In this document: positions 16,753 to 25,311 of the stretch, one piece after another | Numbering within the stretch: the stretch's first letter is position 1 | How the letters are laid out: each line of letters begins with the position of its first letter | Assembly (NCBI RefSeq): GCF_049532905.1 | Contig: NZ_CP064032.1 | Span: forward strand, 3,038,001 to 3,102,000 | DNA from: Dyella_B nitratireducens | GTDB lineage: Bacteria; Pseudomonadota; Gammaproteobacteria; Xanthomonadales; Rhodanobacteraceae | Length of the DNA stretch: 64,000 nt | Direction: 5' to 3' | Translations under genes and position numbers: made by a program | Notes under the pieces: model-generated | What the model was told of the DNA's origin: nothing | The model's input: only the letters and a program-made list of their open reading frames with translations | The model's database searches: none

Positions 16753-17111
16753 GAGGCAACTTCCTCCAGCGGTGCAGCGATTCGATCACCGTGACTCTTG
16801 GGCGAAGAAACCGCTACGAATCTTGCATCACCCTCACCGTCGTTACGCACTTGGTGCGCGCTGCCTGGCGGCACATGCAAGCCTTGGCCACGCTGCAAGC
16901 GATGAACAATACCTTCCAATTCGATCGTCACCTCGCCTTCCAGCACGTAGAAGAACTGCCGTGCACGCGCATGCCGGTGACGCTGTTCGAAGCTGCCGGG
17001 CGGCATGCGTTCTTCGATGATGCTGAGCTCGTCCAGCGCCAGCAGATGCCAGCCGTCGCAGGATTGTCCCCAGTGATAGTGCTGCGCGTTTGCCGTGCTG
17101 ACGATGCTCAT
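16749..17111 (-). CDS. Small cupin protein between argH and proB
   Basis: A 120-residue single-domain cupin. Motif 1 is EQRHRHARARQFFYVLEGE with two histidines and a glutamate; motif 2 is GLHVPPGSAHQVRNDG. Both metal-ligand sets look intact. It lies nine bases downstream of argH, and its stop overlaps the proB start, so it is made from the arg-pro transcript. No function can be assigned from sequence; mannose-6-phosphate isomerase-like or sensory roles are possible. It is the second cupin embedded in an amino-acid operon in this window. Confidence 0.8.
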   Translation of the reverse strand: MSIVSTANAQHYHWGQSCDGWHLLALDELSIIEERMPPGSFEQRHRHARARQFFYVLEGEVTIELEGIVHRLQRGQGLHVPPGSAHQVRNDGEGDARFVAVSSPKSHGDRIAAPLEEVAS

Positions 17112-17120
17112 GCCGATTTG

Positions 17121-18416
17121 CTATGACGAAAGGTGATCGAGACGCTGCCGCAAGACATCCAGCTGTACATCGTTACCCGCGCCCGGTGAGGTACGTGCCG
17201 AGAGACTGGATTCCGGTGTGCGCCCCTGCCCTGCCTCCTGCGCTGCCTGTGCCGCGGCACGATAGGCTTCGCGGAACGGCACACCCGCTGCAGCCTGCTC
17301 GATGGCGACGTCAGTGGCGTACATGGCCGGCTCGATGGCGGCACGCATGATGGCTTCATTCCATTGCATGCGCGCAAGCAGATCTGGCAACAATTCCAGC
17401 GCCGCGAGGCCGTGCGTGACACCATGAAACAACGAGCCTTTGGAGAACTGCAGATCGCGCTGATAGCCGGAGGGCAGCGACAGCAATTGCTCGATCTCGC
17501 ACCGTGAGGCAGCAACCGTTGCGTAGGAAGCGCGCAGCAGTTCCACTACATCGGGATTGCGCTTGTTGGGCATGATCGAACTGCCGGTGGTGTATTCCGA
17601 CGGCAGCGATACGAAGTTGAATTCCGCAGTGGTGAACAGCGACAGGTCCCAGGCTAGGCGGCGCGCATCAAGCATCGCGCTGCTCAAGGCTTCCATCACC
17701 GCCATCTCGAACTTGCCGCGCGAAAGCTGCGCGTAGATGGGCGAGACCTGCATGCGGCCGAAGCCCAGCGCCTGCGTGGTATGTGCGCGATCCAGCGGCA
17801 GGTTGACGCCGTAACCAGCGGCGGTACCGAGCGGATTGGCGTCGATCCATGCGGCGGTCTGCTTGGCGCGCCAGGCATTGTCGATAAAGCCTTCGGCGAA
17901 ACCGGCAAACCACATGGCAGTGGAAGACACCACGGCACGTTGCAGATGGGTATAGCCCGGCAGCGGCAATGCCGGCTGTGCGGCGCGCTGCAAGCACACA
18001 TCGGCAATAGTGCGGCAATGTGTTTCCAACAGCGCAAGCTTTTCCTTCAACCATAGGCGGGTGGCGACCAGAATCTGGTCGTTGCGGCTGCGGCCAGTGT
18101 GCACGCGGCGGCCGGCATCGCCCAGGCGGTCGGTAAGCCGGGCTTCGATGGCGGAATGGCCGTCTTCGTAGTGCTCATCCAGCACGAAACGTCCCGCGCG
18201 AAAGTCCTCAGCCAGCACGTCCAGTTCGCGCTTGAGATCTTCCTGCTCCTTCGCGCTGACGACGCCTATGTTCGCCAGGCCTTCGACATGCGCCTTGCTG
18301 GCGGTGATGTCGTGCAGGAAGAACTCGCGATCCAGCAGCACATCGTCGCCGGCGAGGAATTTCATGATTTTCGCGTTGGTTTCGATGCCGGCTTTTTGCC
18401 AAAGAAGGTCGGTCAT
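17121..18416 (-). CDS. argH: Argininosuccinate lyase
   Basis: A 431-residue fumarase-superfamily lyase that releases arginine and fumarate in the last step of arginine synthesis. The signature loop with the catalytic serine is GSSIMPNKRNPDVVELLR. HTGRSRNDQ and PGYTHLQRA are the other two conserved regions. The segment ARTSPGAGNDVQLDVLRQRL at the C-terminus is slightly shorter than in E. coli ArgH. It is separated from argC by 83 bases that contain a T-rich stretch and a decayed palindromic repeat. Confidence 0.95.
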   Translation of the reverse strand: MTDLLWQKAGIETNAKIMKFLAGDDVLLDREFFLHDITASKAHVEGLANIGVVSAKEQEDLKRELDVLAEDFRAGRFVLDEHYEDGHSAIEARLTDRLGDAGRRVHTGRSRNDQILVATRLWLKEKLALLETHCRTIADVCLQRAAQPALPLPGYTHLQRAVVSSTAMWFAGFAEGFIDNAWRAKQTAAWIDANPLGTAAGYGVNLPLDRAHTTQALGFGRMQVSPIYAQLSRGKFEMAVMEALSSAMLDARRLAWDLSLFTTAEFNFVSLPSEYTTGSSIMPNKRNPDVVELLRASYATVAASRCEIEQLLSLPSGYQRDLQFSKGSLFHGVTHGLAALELLPDLLARMQWNEAIMRAAIEPAMYATDVAIEQAAAGVPFREAYRAAAQAAQEAGQGRTPESSLSARTSPGAGNDVQLDVLRQRLDHLSS

Positions 18417-18447
18417 GGTTTTAGGCTCTCATTTGCTTTTTTTTGCC

Positions 18448-18474
18448 GTCATTCCCGCTTTTGCGGACATGACG
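18448..18474. repeat. Decayed ATTCCGGC-type palindromic repeat
   Basis: GTCATTCCCGCTTTTGCGGA followed by CATGACG keeps the GTCATTCC head, the loop and the inverted tail of the unit at 13809, with several substitutions. It lies between argC and argH. Confidence 0.55.
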
Positions 18475-18499
18475 TCCGGGGCAACATGCATCCCGCACG

Positions 18500-19453
18500 T
18501 TACAGTGGAATCGACGTGTATTCGTCCACGCCAATCGCCCGATTGATGTTCTGCATCGCCTGCGTTGCAGCGCCCTTCAACAGATTGTCGAGCGTAGCCA
18601 CCACGACCACACGCTTGGCGTCAGCAGACAGCGCAAAGCCGCCAACCTCCGCGTGATGCTTGCCAGCGATCTGACTCACCCACGGTGCCTCATCGAGCAC
18701 GCACACCAGCTTCTCGCCGGCATAGGCTTGCTGGAAACGCGCCAGCACATCCTCACGCTTCAGGGCACGCGAAAGATAGAGGTTGGTGGTAACGGTCAAG
18801 CCGCGAAAATGCGGAGCCACATGCGGCATGAATTCCACAGGAATGCCAAGGTGCCGGCTCGCCTCCTTCTCGTGCATGTGGCCGGTAAGCGAATACGGCA
18901 TCAGGTTGTCGCGCAGCTTTTCCGGATTGTTCTTGTCGGACGGCGTGGCGCCGGCACCGGAATAACCGGAAACACCAAAGCACACCGGCGGCGCGGCCAG
19001 CATGTCCTTGAGCGGTGCAACGGAAAGCTGGATGGCCGTGGCATAGCAGCCGGGATTGCTGATGCGCTTCTCGCCGCGCCACTTGTTGCGGGTGAGTTCG
19101 GGCAGGCCGTAATACCAGCTGTTGTCAAAGCGGTAATCTGCCGATAAGTCCACGATGACCGGGTCTTTGCCGGCAGCATCGAATGCTTCCACGCAAGCGG
19201 ATGCCTTGCCGTTAGGCAACGCCAGCACCACGACGTCGGCATCGAGCGAAGGCAGTTCTTCATGGGCGGGCGAGCTGTAGCGCAACTCGCCCTTGTATGC
19301 CTCGACATGATCTTCGACGCGCTGTCCATTCAACTCGCGCGAAGATACGTAAGCCAGTTCCAGCGCCGGATGCGCCGCAACCAGACGGATCAGTTCTGCG
19401 CCGGTATGGCCGCGAGCGCCAACGATGCCGATGCGTTTCTTGGAAGTAACCAT
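18500..19453 (-). CDS. argC: N-acetyl-gamma-glutamyl-phosphate reductase
   Basis: A 317-residue NADP-dependent reductase making N-acetylglutamate-5-semialdehyde. The dinucleotide-binding motif GIVGARGHTGAELIRL is at residues 9-24, and the catalytic cysteine is in RISNPGCYATAIQLS. Later motifs are GVSGYSGAGATPSDKNN and HVAPHFRGLTVT. The length is in the short (type 2-like) range rather than the 345-residue E. coli form. It starts four bases after the argBA stop, so the two are co-translated; ArgB-type kinases hand an unstable acyl phosphate to ArgC. Confidence 0.93.
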   Translation of the reverse strand: MVTSKKRIGIVGARGHTGAELIRLVAAHPALELAYVSSRELNGQRVEDHVEAYKGELRYSSPAHEELPSLDADVVVLALPNGKASACVEAFDAAGKDPVIVDLSADYRFDNSWYYGLPELTRNKWRGEKRISNPGCYATAIQLSVAPLKDMLAAPPVCFGVSGYSGAGATPSDKNNPEKLRDNLMPYSLTGHMHEKEASRHLGIPVEFMPHVAPHFRGLTVTTNLYLSRALKREDVLARFQQAYAGEKLVCVLDEAPWVSQIAGKHHAEVGGFALSADAKRVVVVATLDNLLKGAATQAMQNINRAIGVDEYTSIPL

Positions 19454-19457
19454 ATTT

Positions 19458-20774
19458 TCAGTCGATCAAAGTGGGTTGGCGTGTCGCGCAGTGTTCGACG
19501 CAGCGCGCGATCGTGTCGAAGCCATCCAGGCCGTACCAGAAGACCTTCCAGCGTTCCTGCTTGTAGCAGCCGTCCGATTCGGCGTAGTAGAAATGATTGA
19601 TGGTGTTGCCGTGACGCGAACGCCAGAACAGTTTCGGGTTTTCCTCACGCATCACCAGCCAGACGGCGCGGCCAAGGCCTTCGCCCTGCGCATCGTCGAG
19701 CACGGCGAACTTGTCGAGGTAGACCAGGCCATCCTCGCTGGTGAGGATCATCGCGGCACGATAGTTTTCGCTGACGTAAATGCGATAAGGCCTGGTGCGC
19801 ACGAAATAGTCATCGACCACTTTGCGACCAAAGCTGGATTCGATCAGTTCTCGCATGCGTGCCTGGTCTACGCCATCCCAGCTTTCAAATCGGAATACCT
19901 TTTCGCCGCGGCGTACCAGCGTGCCGGAGCCTTTGTGCGTGAACAGCTCCTTGGCCAATTCCGACGGACGCGTGATCGACACCGACGAGGTCAACGGCAG
20001 ACTCTGCAGCAGATCGGCAATCTGCTCGATCTTCACGCGCATGCCGCCGTTGATCCACGGTTGCTGAATCAGGTGTTCGAATTCGGTGCTCAGGTTGATC
20101 GAATCGATGATCTGGCCCTGGTCGTCCAGCAGGCCGCCCGTACCGGTCAGGAAGACGATCTTGTACGGCTGTAGCACGCGCACCAGTTCATTGGCGGCGA
20201 AGTCGGCATTGATGTTGAGGAACTGGCCTTCATCCGTTTCGCCGAGACTCGCGATCACCGGAATGGAGCCAGCGCGCAAGCTCGCTTCGATCGGCGCGAG
20301 GTTGATGCTGTCGACCTTGCCCACCATGCCGTAGACATCCTTGTCCAGGAAGCTGGACATGAACACGCCGGACGGCACCGAGGTGGCACGCGTATCCATC
20401 GCCTGCAGAGCTTCGACCAGGCGCAGGTTCTGCTGCTGGAAGACACGGCGCACGATGCCCAAGGCTTTCGGCGAGGTGACACGCAAGCCGTTGACGGTCT
20501 GCTTGGTGATGCCTGCGGCCTGCAATTCCTCATCGAGCTGCGGACCGGCGCCATGCAGCACGATCGGCGTGAGGCCTACCTGCTGCAGGAAGGTCAACGA
20601 CGAAGTCAGATCATTGAGCTCGTCGCGCAACACCGCGCCGCCCACTTTCACCACGGCGAAGCGCTTGGCATCCAGCTGTGAAAAGCGCTTGAGGTACTGC
20701 TGGATTTCCTTGGCGCTGCCCATGGCGGAGAGCAGGCGCACAATGGTCTGGCGAGTGTTCTTATGTGCTTCCAC
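19458..20774 (-). CDS. argB: Bifunctional N-acetylglutamate kinase/N-acetylglutamate synthase
   Basis: A 438-residue fusion. Residues about 1-285 are an amino-acid kinase (KVGGAVLRDELNDL, then VLHGAGPQLDEELQAAGI and FLTGTGGLLDDQGQI). Residues about 290-438 are a GNAT domain of the DUF619 type (GTLVRRGEKVFRF, later DGLVYLDKFAVLDDAQGEGL and FYAESDGCYKQERWKVFWYG). In Xanthomonas this architecture carries both the kinase and the synthase activity, removing the need for a separate argA. The start is GTG 20774, overlapping the end of argE by 14 bases, which implies coupled translation. Arginine feedback inhibition is expected at this enzyme. Confidence 0.93.
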   Translation of the reverse strand: MEAHKNTRQTIVRLLSAMGSAKEIQQYLKRFSQLDAKRFAVVKVGGAVLRDELNDLTSSLTFLQQVGLTPIVLHGAGPQLDEELQAAGITKQTVNGLRVTSPKALGIVRRVFQQQNLRLVEALQAMDTRATSVPSGVFMSSFLDKDVYGMVGKVDSINLAPIEASLRAGSIPVIASLGETDEGQFLNINADFAANELVRVLQPYKIVFLTGTGGLLDDQGQIIDSINLSTEFEHLIQQPWINGGMRVKIEQIADLLQSLPLTSSVSITRPSELAKELFTHKGSGTLVRRGEKVFRFESWDGVDQARMRELIESSFGRKVVDDYFVRTRPYRIYVSENYRAAMILTSEDGLVYLDKFAVLDDAQGEGLGRAVWLVMREENPKLFWRSRHGNTINHFYYAESDGCYKQERWKVFWYGLDGFDTIARCVEHCATRQPTLID

Positions 20775-21900
20775 GGTTCACGATCTCGTAGATGGTCTCT
20801 GCGTATTTTTGCAATTGATCCAGTGCGACCCATTCGTCGGCGGTATGCGCCTGCGCGATGTCACCGGGGCCGTAGACGAAGGAGATGTAGCCGGCTTCCG
20901 AAAACAATGCAGCCTCGGTCCAGAAGTTCACGGCATTGCCGACGGGAATGCCGAGTTCATCGGCAATGTCACGTGCGGCAAGGCGGCGTGCCTCGGCGTT
21001 GGAAACGTCCCCGGCAGGCAAGGACATGCCGCGGAAGAGTTCTTCGTAACTGACCGGTTTGGGTTCCACCAACGCGCGGAACGTTTCCAGCAGCTGGTCC
21101 GGGTCCATGCTGGGCAAGGGACGGAAGCCGAAACGCACGTCAGCCGTAGGCGCGATCATGTTTGCCTTGATGCCGCCCTCCACCCGGCCGATGTTGAAGC
21201 GCAAACCCGTGAGGCCGCCGAAACGCTCGTGCGACAGGCTTTCGACGTATTCCAGTGCCGAAGCACCCCAACGTATGGCCTGATGTACGGCACTGTCGGT
21301 GGCCTTGATCTCGCCTGAGGCGTGGCCGGCTTGCCCCGTGAAGCGCATCTGCACCGAATGGATGCCACGGTGCGCGAGTACTGCTTCGCCACGCGTCGGC
21401 TCGGCCACGATCACCGCATCGTACTTGTGCCCTTCTTTGAGGAAGCCGGCGATACAACGCGGATCGTTCGCTTCTTCGTCAGTGGAGAGCAGCAAGGCAA
21501 GGTCGCCTTGGCAGGCGTTCGCCACGGCAACCAGTGCCGCCGCCGCACCTTTGATGTCGCAAGCGCCAAGACCGATCGCGCGATCGGACGTCACGTCCAG
21601 CACATGCGGATCACGCGTCCAATGCGGCGAGTCCGGCACGGTATCCAGATGTACGTTGAACAGATATTTCGGCTTGCCGCGCACGGCGTACAGCGTTACC
21701 GCGCCGGCACCATAATCGGTCACGCGCACATCGAAATCCGGCAGTTGCTCGCGCAGATAATCGAAGATGCCGCCAGTGCCAATCGAGCGCGGGGGGTTAC
21801 GCGTATCGAAGGACACCAAGGCACGCAAATGCTTCAGCGTCGCATCGAGCAACGCCGTGCCGAGTCCCGGATCGTGGGCCCCGAGGTCCGCAGCACTCAT
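20761..21900 (-). CDS. argE: N-acetylcitrulline (acetylornithine-type) deacetylase
   Basis: A 379-residue M20-family metalloenzyme. Zinc ligands lie in FNVHLDTVP, GLGACDIKGAAA, STDEEANDP and VAEPTRGE; a dimerisation domain follows (about 180-290). In Xanthomonas the homologue in the same cluster deacetylates N-acetylcitrulline, the product of the neighbouring acetylornithine carbamoyltransferase; that substrate is inferred from context. The start at 21900 overlaps the argG stop (ATGA at 21897). A 90-codon upstream extension of the frame is only the antisense of argG reading and was rejected. Confidence 0.9.
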   Translation of the reverse strand: MSAADLGAHDPGLGTALLDATLKHLRALVSFDTRNPPRSIGTGGIFDYLREQLPDFDVRVTDYGAGAVTLYAVRGKPKYLFNVHLDTVPDSPHWTRDPHVLDVTSDRAIGLGACDIKGAAAALVAVANACQGDLALLLSTDEEANDPRCIAGFLKEGHKYDAVIVAEPTRGEAVLAHRGIHSVQMRFTGQAGHASGEIKATDSAVHQAIRWGASALEYVESLSHERFGGLTGLRFNIGRVEGGIKANMIAPTADVRFGFRPLPSMDPDQLLETFRALVEPKPVSYEELFRGMSLPAGDVSNAEARRLAARDIADELGIPVGNAVNFWTEAALFSEAGYISFVYGPGDIAQAHTADEWVALDQLQKYAETIYEIVNRGST

Positions 21901-23087
21901 CGGTTCACCTCGGCCCACAACGTGCTGCTCATGCCGAACAGCTTGATGAAGCCTTCCGCTTCCGCCACGCCCCAGTCTGCCGCCTGCGCGTAAGTGGCAC
22001 CCTTGGCGTTGAGGATGTGCTTGGATTCCACCGCGACTGCATTGATGATGCCGCCGCTGGTTTCCAAGGTAACGTCGCCATTGACGGTCGACTGGCTCGA
22101 CGCGAGGAAGGCTTCCAGGTCGGTTTTCAGCGGGTCGTGGAAGAAACCTTCGTAGACCAGTTCCACCCACTTGCGCGCCACGTCCGGCTTGAAGCGGTTC
22201 TGCTGCTTGGTCAGCACCGCTTCTTCCAACGCGCGATGCGCCACCAGCAAGGCGGTGAGGCCAGGCGCCTCGAAAATGATGCGGCCCTTGAGGCCAATGG
22301 TGGTGTCGCCGGTGTAGATGCCGCGGCCCACGCCATACGACGCGAGCAGGCCGTTGAGCTTGGCGAGCAGTTTATGGCCGTCGATCTTTTCGCCGTCCAG
22401 CGCTACGGCTTCACCATGGACAAAGCTCAGCGTCAGTCGCAATGATTTGGACGGCCATTCGGAACGCGGCTTGCACCAGCCGACGGCGCCTTCGCCCGGC
22501 GTCTGCCAGCGATCGATCTCGCCACCGGACATGGTCACGCCGAGCAGGTTCTCATTGATGGTGTAGGCCTTCTGCTTCGCGCGCACACCGAAGCCCTTGG
22601 CTTCCAGATATTTCTGCTCATAGGCGCGCACTTCGGTGTGTTCTTTCTGGATTTCGCGGATCGGCGCCACGATTTCGTAATCGCCCTGCGCTTTCACGGC
22701 GAGGTCGAAACGTACCTGGTCGTTACCCATGCCGGTGCAGCCGTGTGCGATCGCCTTGGTGCCCAGTTGCGCGCAACGCTCGAGCGCGGCATCCACGATC
22801 AGGTAGCGGTCGGACACCAGCAGCGGGTACTGGCCCTGGTACCCCTCGCCGGCCCACACGAAGGGCTTGACGAAGCCGTTCCAGATTGCCGGACCGCCAT
22901 CGATGGTGACGTGGCTGGCCGCCTTCAATTCCTTGGCACGCGCTTCGATATAGGCGCGTTCCTCGGCATCCACGCCGCCAGTATCAGCGAACACGGTGTG
23001 CACGGCCCAGCCGCGCTCCTGCAGATAGGGGATGCAGAAGCTGGTGTCGAGACCACCGGAGAAGGCCAGAACGATGTCTTTGCTCAT
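21897..23087 (-). CDS. argG: Argininosuccinate synthase
   Basis: A 396-residue ATP-dependent ligase joining citrulline and aspartate. The PP-loop LAFSGGLDTS is at residues 7-16, and AIAHGCTGMGNDQVRFD is the conserved substrate/ATP region. Length matches the short bacterial form. It is the first gene of the tightly overlapping block argG-argE-argBA-argC. It follows the osmC-like gene by 27 bases, so it belongs to the same transcript from argF'. Confidence 0.95.
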   Translation of the reverse strand: MSKDIVLAFSGGLDTSFCIPYLQERGWAVHTVFADTGGVDAEERAYIEARAKELKAASHVTIDGGPAIWNGFVKPFVWAGEGYQGQYPLLVSDRYLIVDAALERCAQLGTKAIAHGCTGMGNDQVRFDLAVKAQGDYEIVAPIREIQKEHTEVRAYEQKYLEAKGFGVRAKQKAYTINENLLGVTMSGGEIDRWQTPGEGAVGWCKPRSEWPSKSLRLTLSFVHGEAVALDGEKIDGHKLLAKLNGLLASYGVGRGIYTGDTTIGLKGRIIFEAPGLTALLVAHRALEEAVLTKQQNRFKPDVARKWVELVYEGFFHDPLKTDLEAFLASSQSTVNGDVTLETSGGIINAVAVESKHILNAKGATYAQAADWGVAEAEGFIKLFGMSSTLWAEVNR

Positions 23088-23114
23088 GATGCGAGATCCA
23101 AAAAGAAAGGTGGT

Positions 23115-23591
23115 TTACACGGATTCGATGACAATGCGTGGTTCGCAGCGCACCGGAAAATTGACGGAATTGGCGATGAAACAGGCGTGGTGTGCATCGT
23201 CGTGCACGCGTTTTGCGGCTTCGGGATCGCTATGGGCGGTGATGGTGACGCGCGGGCGCAACACGACTTCGGTGAAGCGCCCATCGTTACCGCACTCCAG
23301 TAGCGTACCGACGGCATCGTCGACGTACTCGGTTACCACCACGCCTGCCACAGCGGCAAGATGCAGATACCAAAGCATGTGGCAGCTCGACAGCGCGGCC
23401 ACCAGCATGTCTTCGGGATTGTGCTTGCTGCCGTCGCCGCGAAAGGCAGCGTCGGACGAGCCAGCGATCACCGGTTTGCCGGCGACATGCACTTCATGCT
23501 CCCGGCCGTAACCTTGATAGGTCTTGGTGCCGCTGCCGTGGTTGCCTGTCCATAGCACTTGAACAGGATACTGGTGCTGCCGATCACCCAT
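23115..23591 (-). CDS. OsmC-family protein
   Basis: A 158-residue OsmC/Ohr-fold protein. The two redox cysteines are present: one in ALSSCHMLWYLHLAAVAGV on the central helix and one in AHHACFIANSV. The N-terminal VLWTGNHGSGTKTYQGYGRE is typical of the OsmC branch with thiol-dependent peroxidase activity on organic hydroperoxides. Its start overlaps the end of the PaiB-like gene by eight bases. Why a peroxide-defence protein sits inside the arginine operon is unclear. Confidence 0.88.
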   Translation of the reverse strand: MGDRQHQYPVQVLWTGNHGSGTKTYQGYGREHEVHVAGKPVIAGSSDAAFRGDGSKHNPEDMLVAALSSCHMLWYLHLAAVAGVVVTEYVDDAVGTLLECGNDGRFTEVVLRPRVTITAHSDPEAAKRVHDDAHHACFIANSVNFPVRCEPRIVIESV

Positions 23592-24213
23592 GTCGACGCT
23601 CCTCGGCTTGTTGCATCAGTGCGGCCAGCTCGGCATCACGCCGGCCGTCGCGTTCGGCCAAACCGCGCAGCACGCCAGCGCGATTGGCATCCGGATGGTT
23701 CTGGCTCAGCTTGAATTTGCCTTCGATGCGCTCGATCGCGATGTCGATACCCACGATCAGACGCAGCATCTTTTCGATGTGATCTTCCGGTGCATCACCG
23801 ACATGCCACGGCTTCGGCTGCGAAGCTTCGTGACGATCGGTCAGCCGCTCCAACAGGCCGCGCAACCAGGTGTGATCTTCCACCACGCGCAAGCGGCCAT
23901 GGGCGTGTACCACTGCATAATTCCAGGTAGGAACTTCGCGCCCGGTCTCGTGCTTGCTGGGATACCAGTTAGGGCTGACGTAGCCATCCGCACCGTGGAA
24001 GATCACCAGCACCTGTGCGCCATCGGCCTTCGACAGCTCATTGCCACGCGCAACGTGTCCGTGCAGCGATGCATCGCCCACCAGCTCCAGCGGCACATGA
24101 TTCGCCGCCAAGCCGTTGTCGCCATGCATGACGATGGTGGCAAACGGATAGTCGCGAATCAGCGCATGCAGTACATCGCTACGCGTTTCTTGGAAGGACT
24201 TGGGCAGATACAT
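23584..24213 (-). CDS. PaiB-type FMN-binding protein
   Basis: A 209-residue protein of the PaiB/FMN-binding split-barrel family. Family motifs are YLPKSFQETR at the start, GLAANHVPLEL, FHGADGYVSPNWYPSK and TWNYAVVHAHGRLRV, and the C-terminal QNHPDANRAGVLRGLAERD. Bacillus PaiB was described as a regulator of protease and sporulation genes; in most bacteria the role is unknown, and flavin binding is expected. It follows argF' by seven bases. The name negative transcriptional regulator used in databases is only an inherited label. Confidence 0.88.
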   Translation of the reverse strand: MYLPKSFQETRSDVLHALIRDYPFATIVMHGDNGLAANHVPLELVGDASLHGHVARGNELSKADGAQVLVIFHGADGYVSPNWYPSKHETGREVPTWNYAVVHAHGRLRVVEDHTWLRGLLERLTDRHEASQPKPWHVGDAPEDHIEKMLRLIVGIDIAIERIEGKFKLSQNHPDANRAGVLRGLAERDGRRDAELAALMQQAEERRHG

Positions 24214-24220
24214 GCGCAGC

Positions 24221-25228
24221 TCAGCGTTGTGCGATCAATGACGTCATGACCGCTTTTTGCACGTGCAGGCGGTTCTCGGCTTCGTCGATGGCGATGCAGG
24301 CAGGCGAATCCATGACGGCATCGGTAGCCTTGATGTTTCGGCGCAGCGGCAGGCAGTGACTGAACACCCCATGGTTGGTGAGCGCCATCTTCGCTTCGTC
24401 GACGATGAAATGCTTATGCGCGTCGCGAATTGGCTTTTCTCCTTCCCAGCGACCGAAGAACGGCAGTGCGCCCCAGCTCTTTGCGTACACCACATCGGCA
24501 CCGCGATAGGCCTCTTCGATGTTGTGGCTGACGGTGAGTGAGCCACCGTTCTCTTTGGCATTCTGCTCGCCAAACGCCATGTAGCGCTCGTCCAGCACGT
24601 AATCAGACGTGGGACACAGCAGCGTGACGTTCATGCCCATCTTGGTGGCGATCAGCAGTGCCGAGTTGGCCACGGCGGTGTTCAGAGGCTTCGGGTGATA
24701 AGTCCACGTAAGTACGTACTTGCGGCCGGCAAGGTCACCAAAGCGCTCTTTCAGCGCCAGCGCATGTGCAAGCTCCTGGCACGGATGCGTGATGGTTTCC
24801 ATGTTGATCACCGGCACGGTGGCGTACTGGGCGAACGCCTTGATCACCGCATCTTCGCGATCCACCGACCAGTCCTGGAATTTCGGAAAAGCGCGCACTG
24901 CAATCAGATCGACATAACGGCTAAGCACGCGCGCCACTTCGGCGATGTGTTCTTCCGCTTCGCCATCCATCACTACGTTGGGGCGGAATTCGATCGGCCA
25001 TGCGTCCTTGCCGGGCGACAGCACGATGGCATGGCCACCGAGGTGGAACGCACCCAGCTCGAAGCTCGTACGCGTACGCATCGATGGATTGAAGAACAGC
25101 AGCGCCACCGATTTGCCGGCCAGTTGCTGGCCACGCGGCGAACGCTTGAAGGCCGCAGCCTGTTCAAGCAGCGCGTCGATCTCGGTGCGGCTGTAGTCCT
25201 GGGTGGTAAGGAAATGACGAAGCGACAT
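24221..25228 (-). CDS. argF': N-acetylornithine carbamoyltransferase
   Basis: A 335-residue transcarbamylase that uses N-acetyl-L-ornithine, giving N-acetylcitrulline. The carbamoyl-phosphate site is FFNPSMRTRTSFELG (residues 46-60). The acetylornithine-specific features match the Xanthomonas enzyme: GKDAWPIEF with the tryptophan contributed to a neighbouring subunit, TWTYHPKPLNTAVANSA, and HCLPLRRNIKATDAV, where Lys300 corresponds to the carboxylated lysine of the X. campestris protein. The start is ATG 25228 with GGGAG seven bases upstream; an in-frame start at 25264 would fall inside the leader terminator. The leader described at 25254-25416 most likely controls it. Confidence 0.95.
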   Translation of the reverse strand: MSLRHFLTTQDYSRTEIDALLEQAAAFKRSPRGQQLAGKSVALLFFNPSMRTRTSFELGAFHLGGHAIVLSPGKDAWPIEFRPNVVMDGEAEEHIAEVARVLSRYVDLIAVRAFPKFQDWSVDREDAVIKAFAQYATVPVINMETITHPCQELAHALALKERFGDLAGRKYVLTWTYHPKPLNTAVANSALLIATKMGMNVTLLCPTSDYVLDERYMAFGEQNAKENGGSLTVSHNIEEAYRGADVVYAKSWGALPFFGRWEGEKPIRDAHKHFIVDEAKMALTNHGVFSHCLPLRRNIKATDAVMDSPACIAIDEAENRLHVQKAVMTSLIAQR

Positions 25229-25240
25229 CGTTAACTCCCG

Positions 25241-25277
25241 TCGAAAAAACAAAAAACCCGGCACAAGGGCCGGGTTT
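25241..25277 (-). terminator. Intrinsic terminator in the argF' leader (candidate attenuator)
   Basis: On the minus strand AAACCCGGC (25277-25269) pairs perfectly over 9 bp with GCCGGGTTT (25262-25254) around the loop CCTTGT, followed by TTTTTTGTTTTTT. The T-tract ends 13 bases before the argF' ATG, with the ribosome site GGGAG in between. There is no room for a promoter between it and argF', so any transcript of argF' must read through it. The 5' arm can instead pair with GCCGGGT at 25320-25314. Confidence 0.88.
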
Positions 25278-25311
25278 CGTCGTCGTATTACACATGCAAC
25301 GTGGCGACAGC

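Noticed and set aside
21901..22170. A 90-codon N-terminal extension of argE
   Set aside because: It is an out-of-frame reading of the argG 3' end; the start overlapping the argG stop (ATGA) gives a normal-length enzyme.
25254..25277. The hairpin before argF' as merely the terminator of the upstream gene
   Set aside because: The upstream gene has its own strong terminator at 25488-25523, 20 bases after its stop, and there is no space for an argF' promoter after the hairpin.
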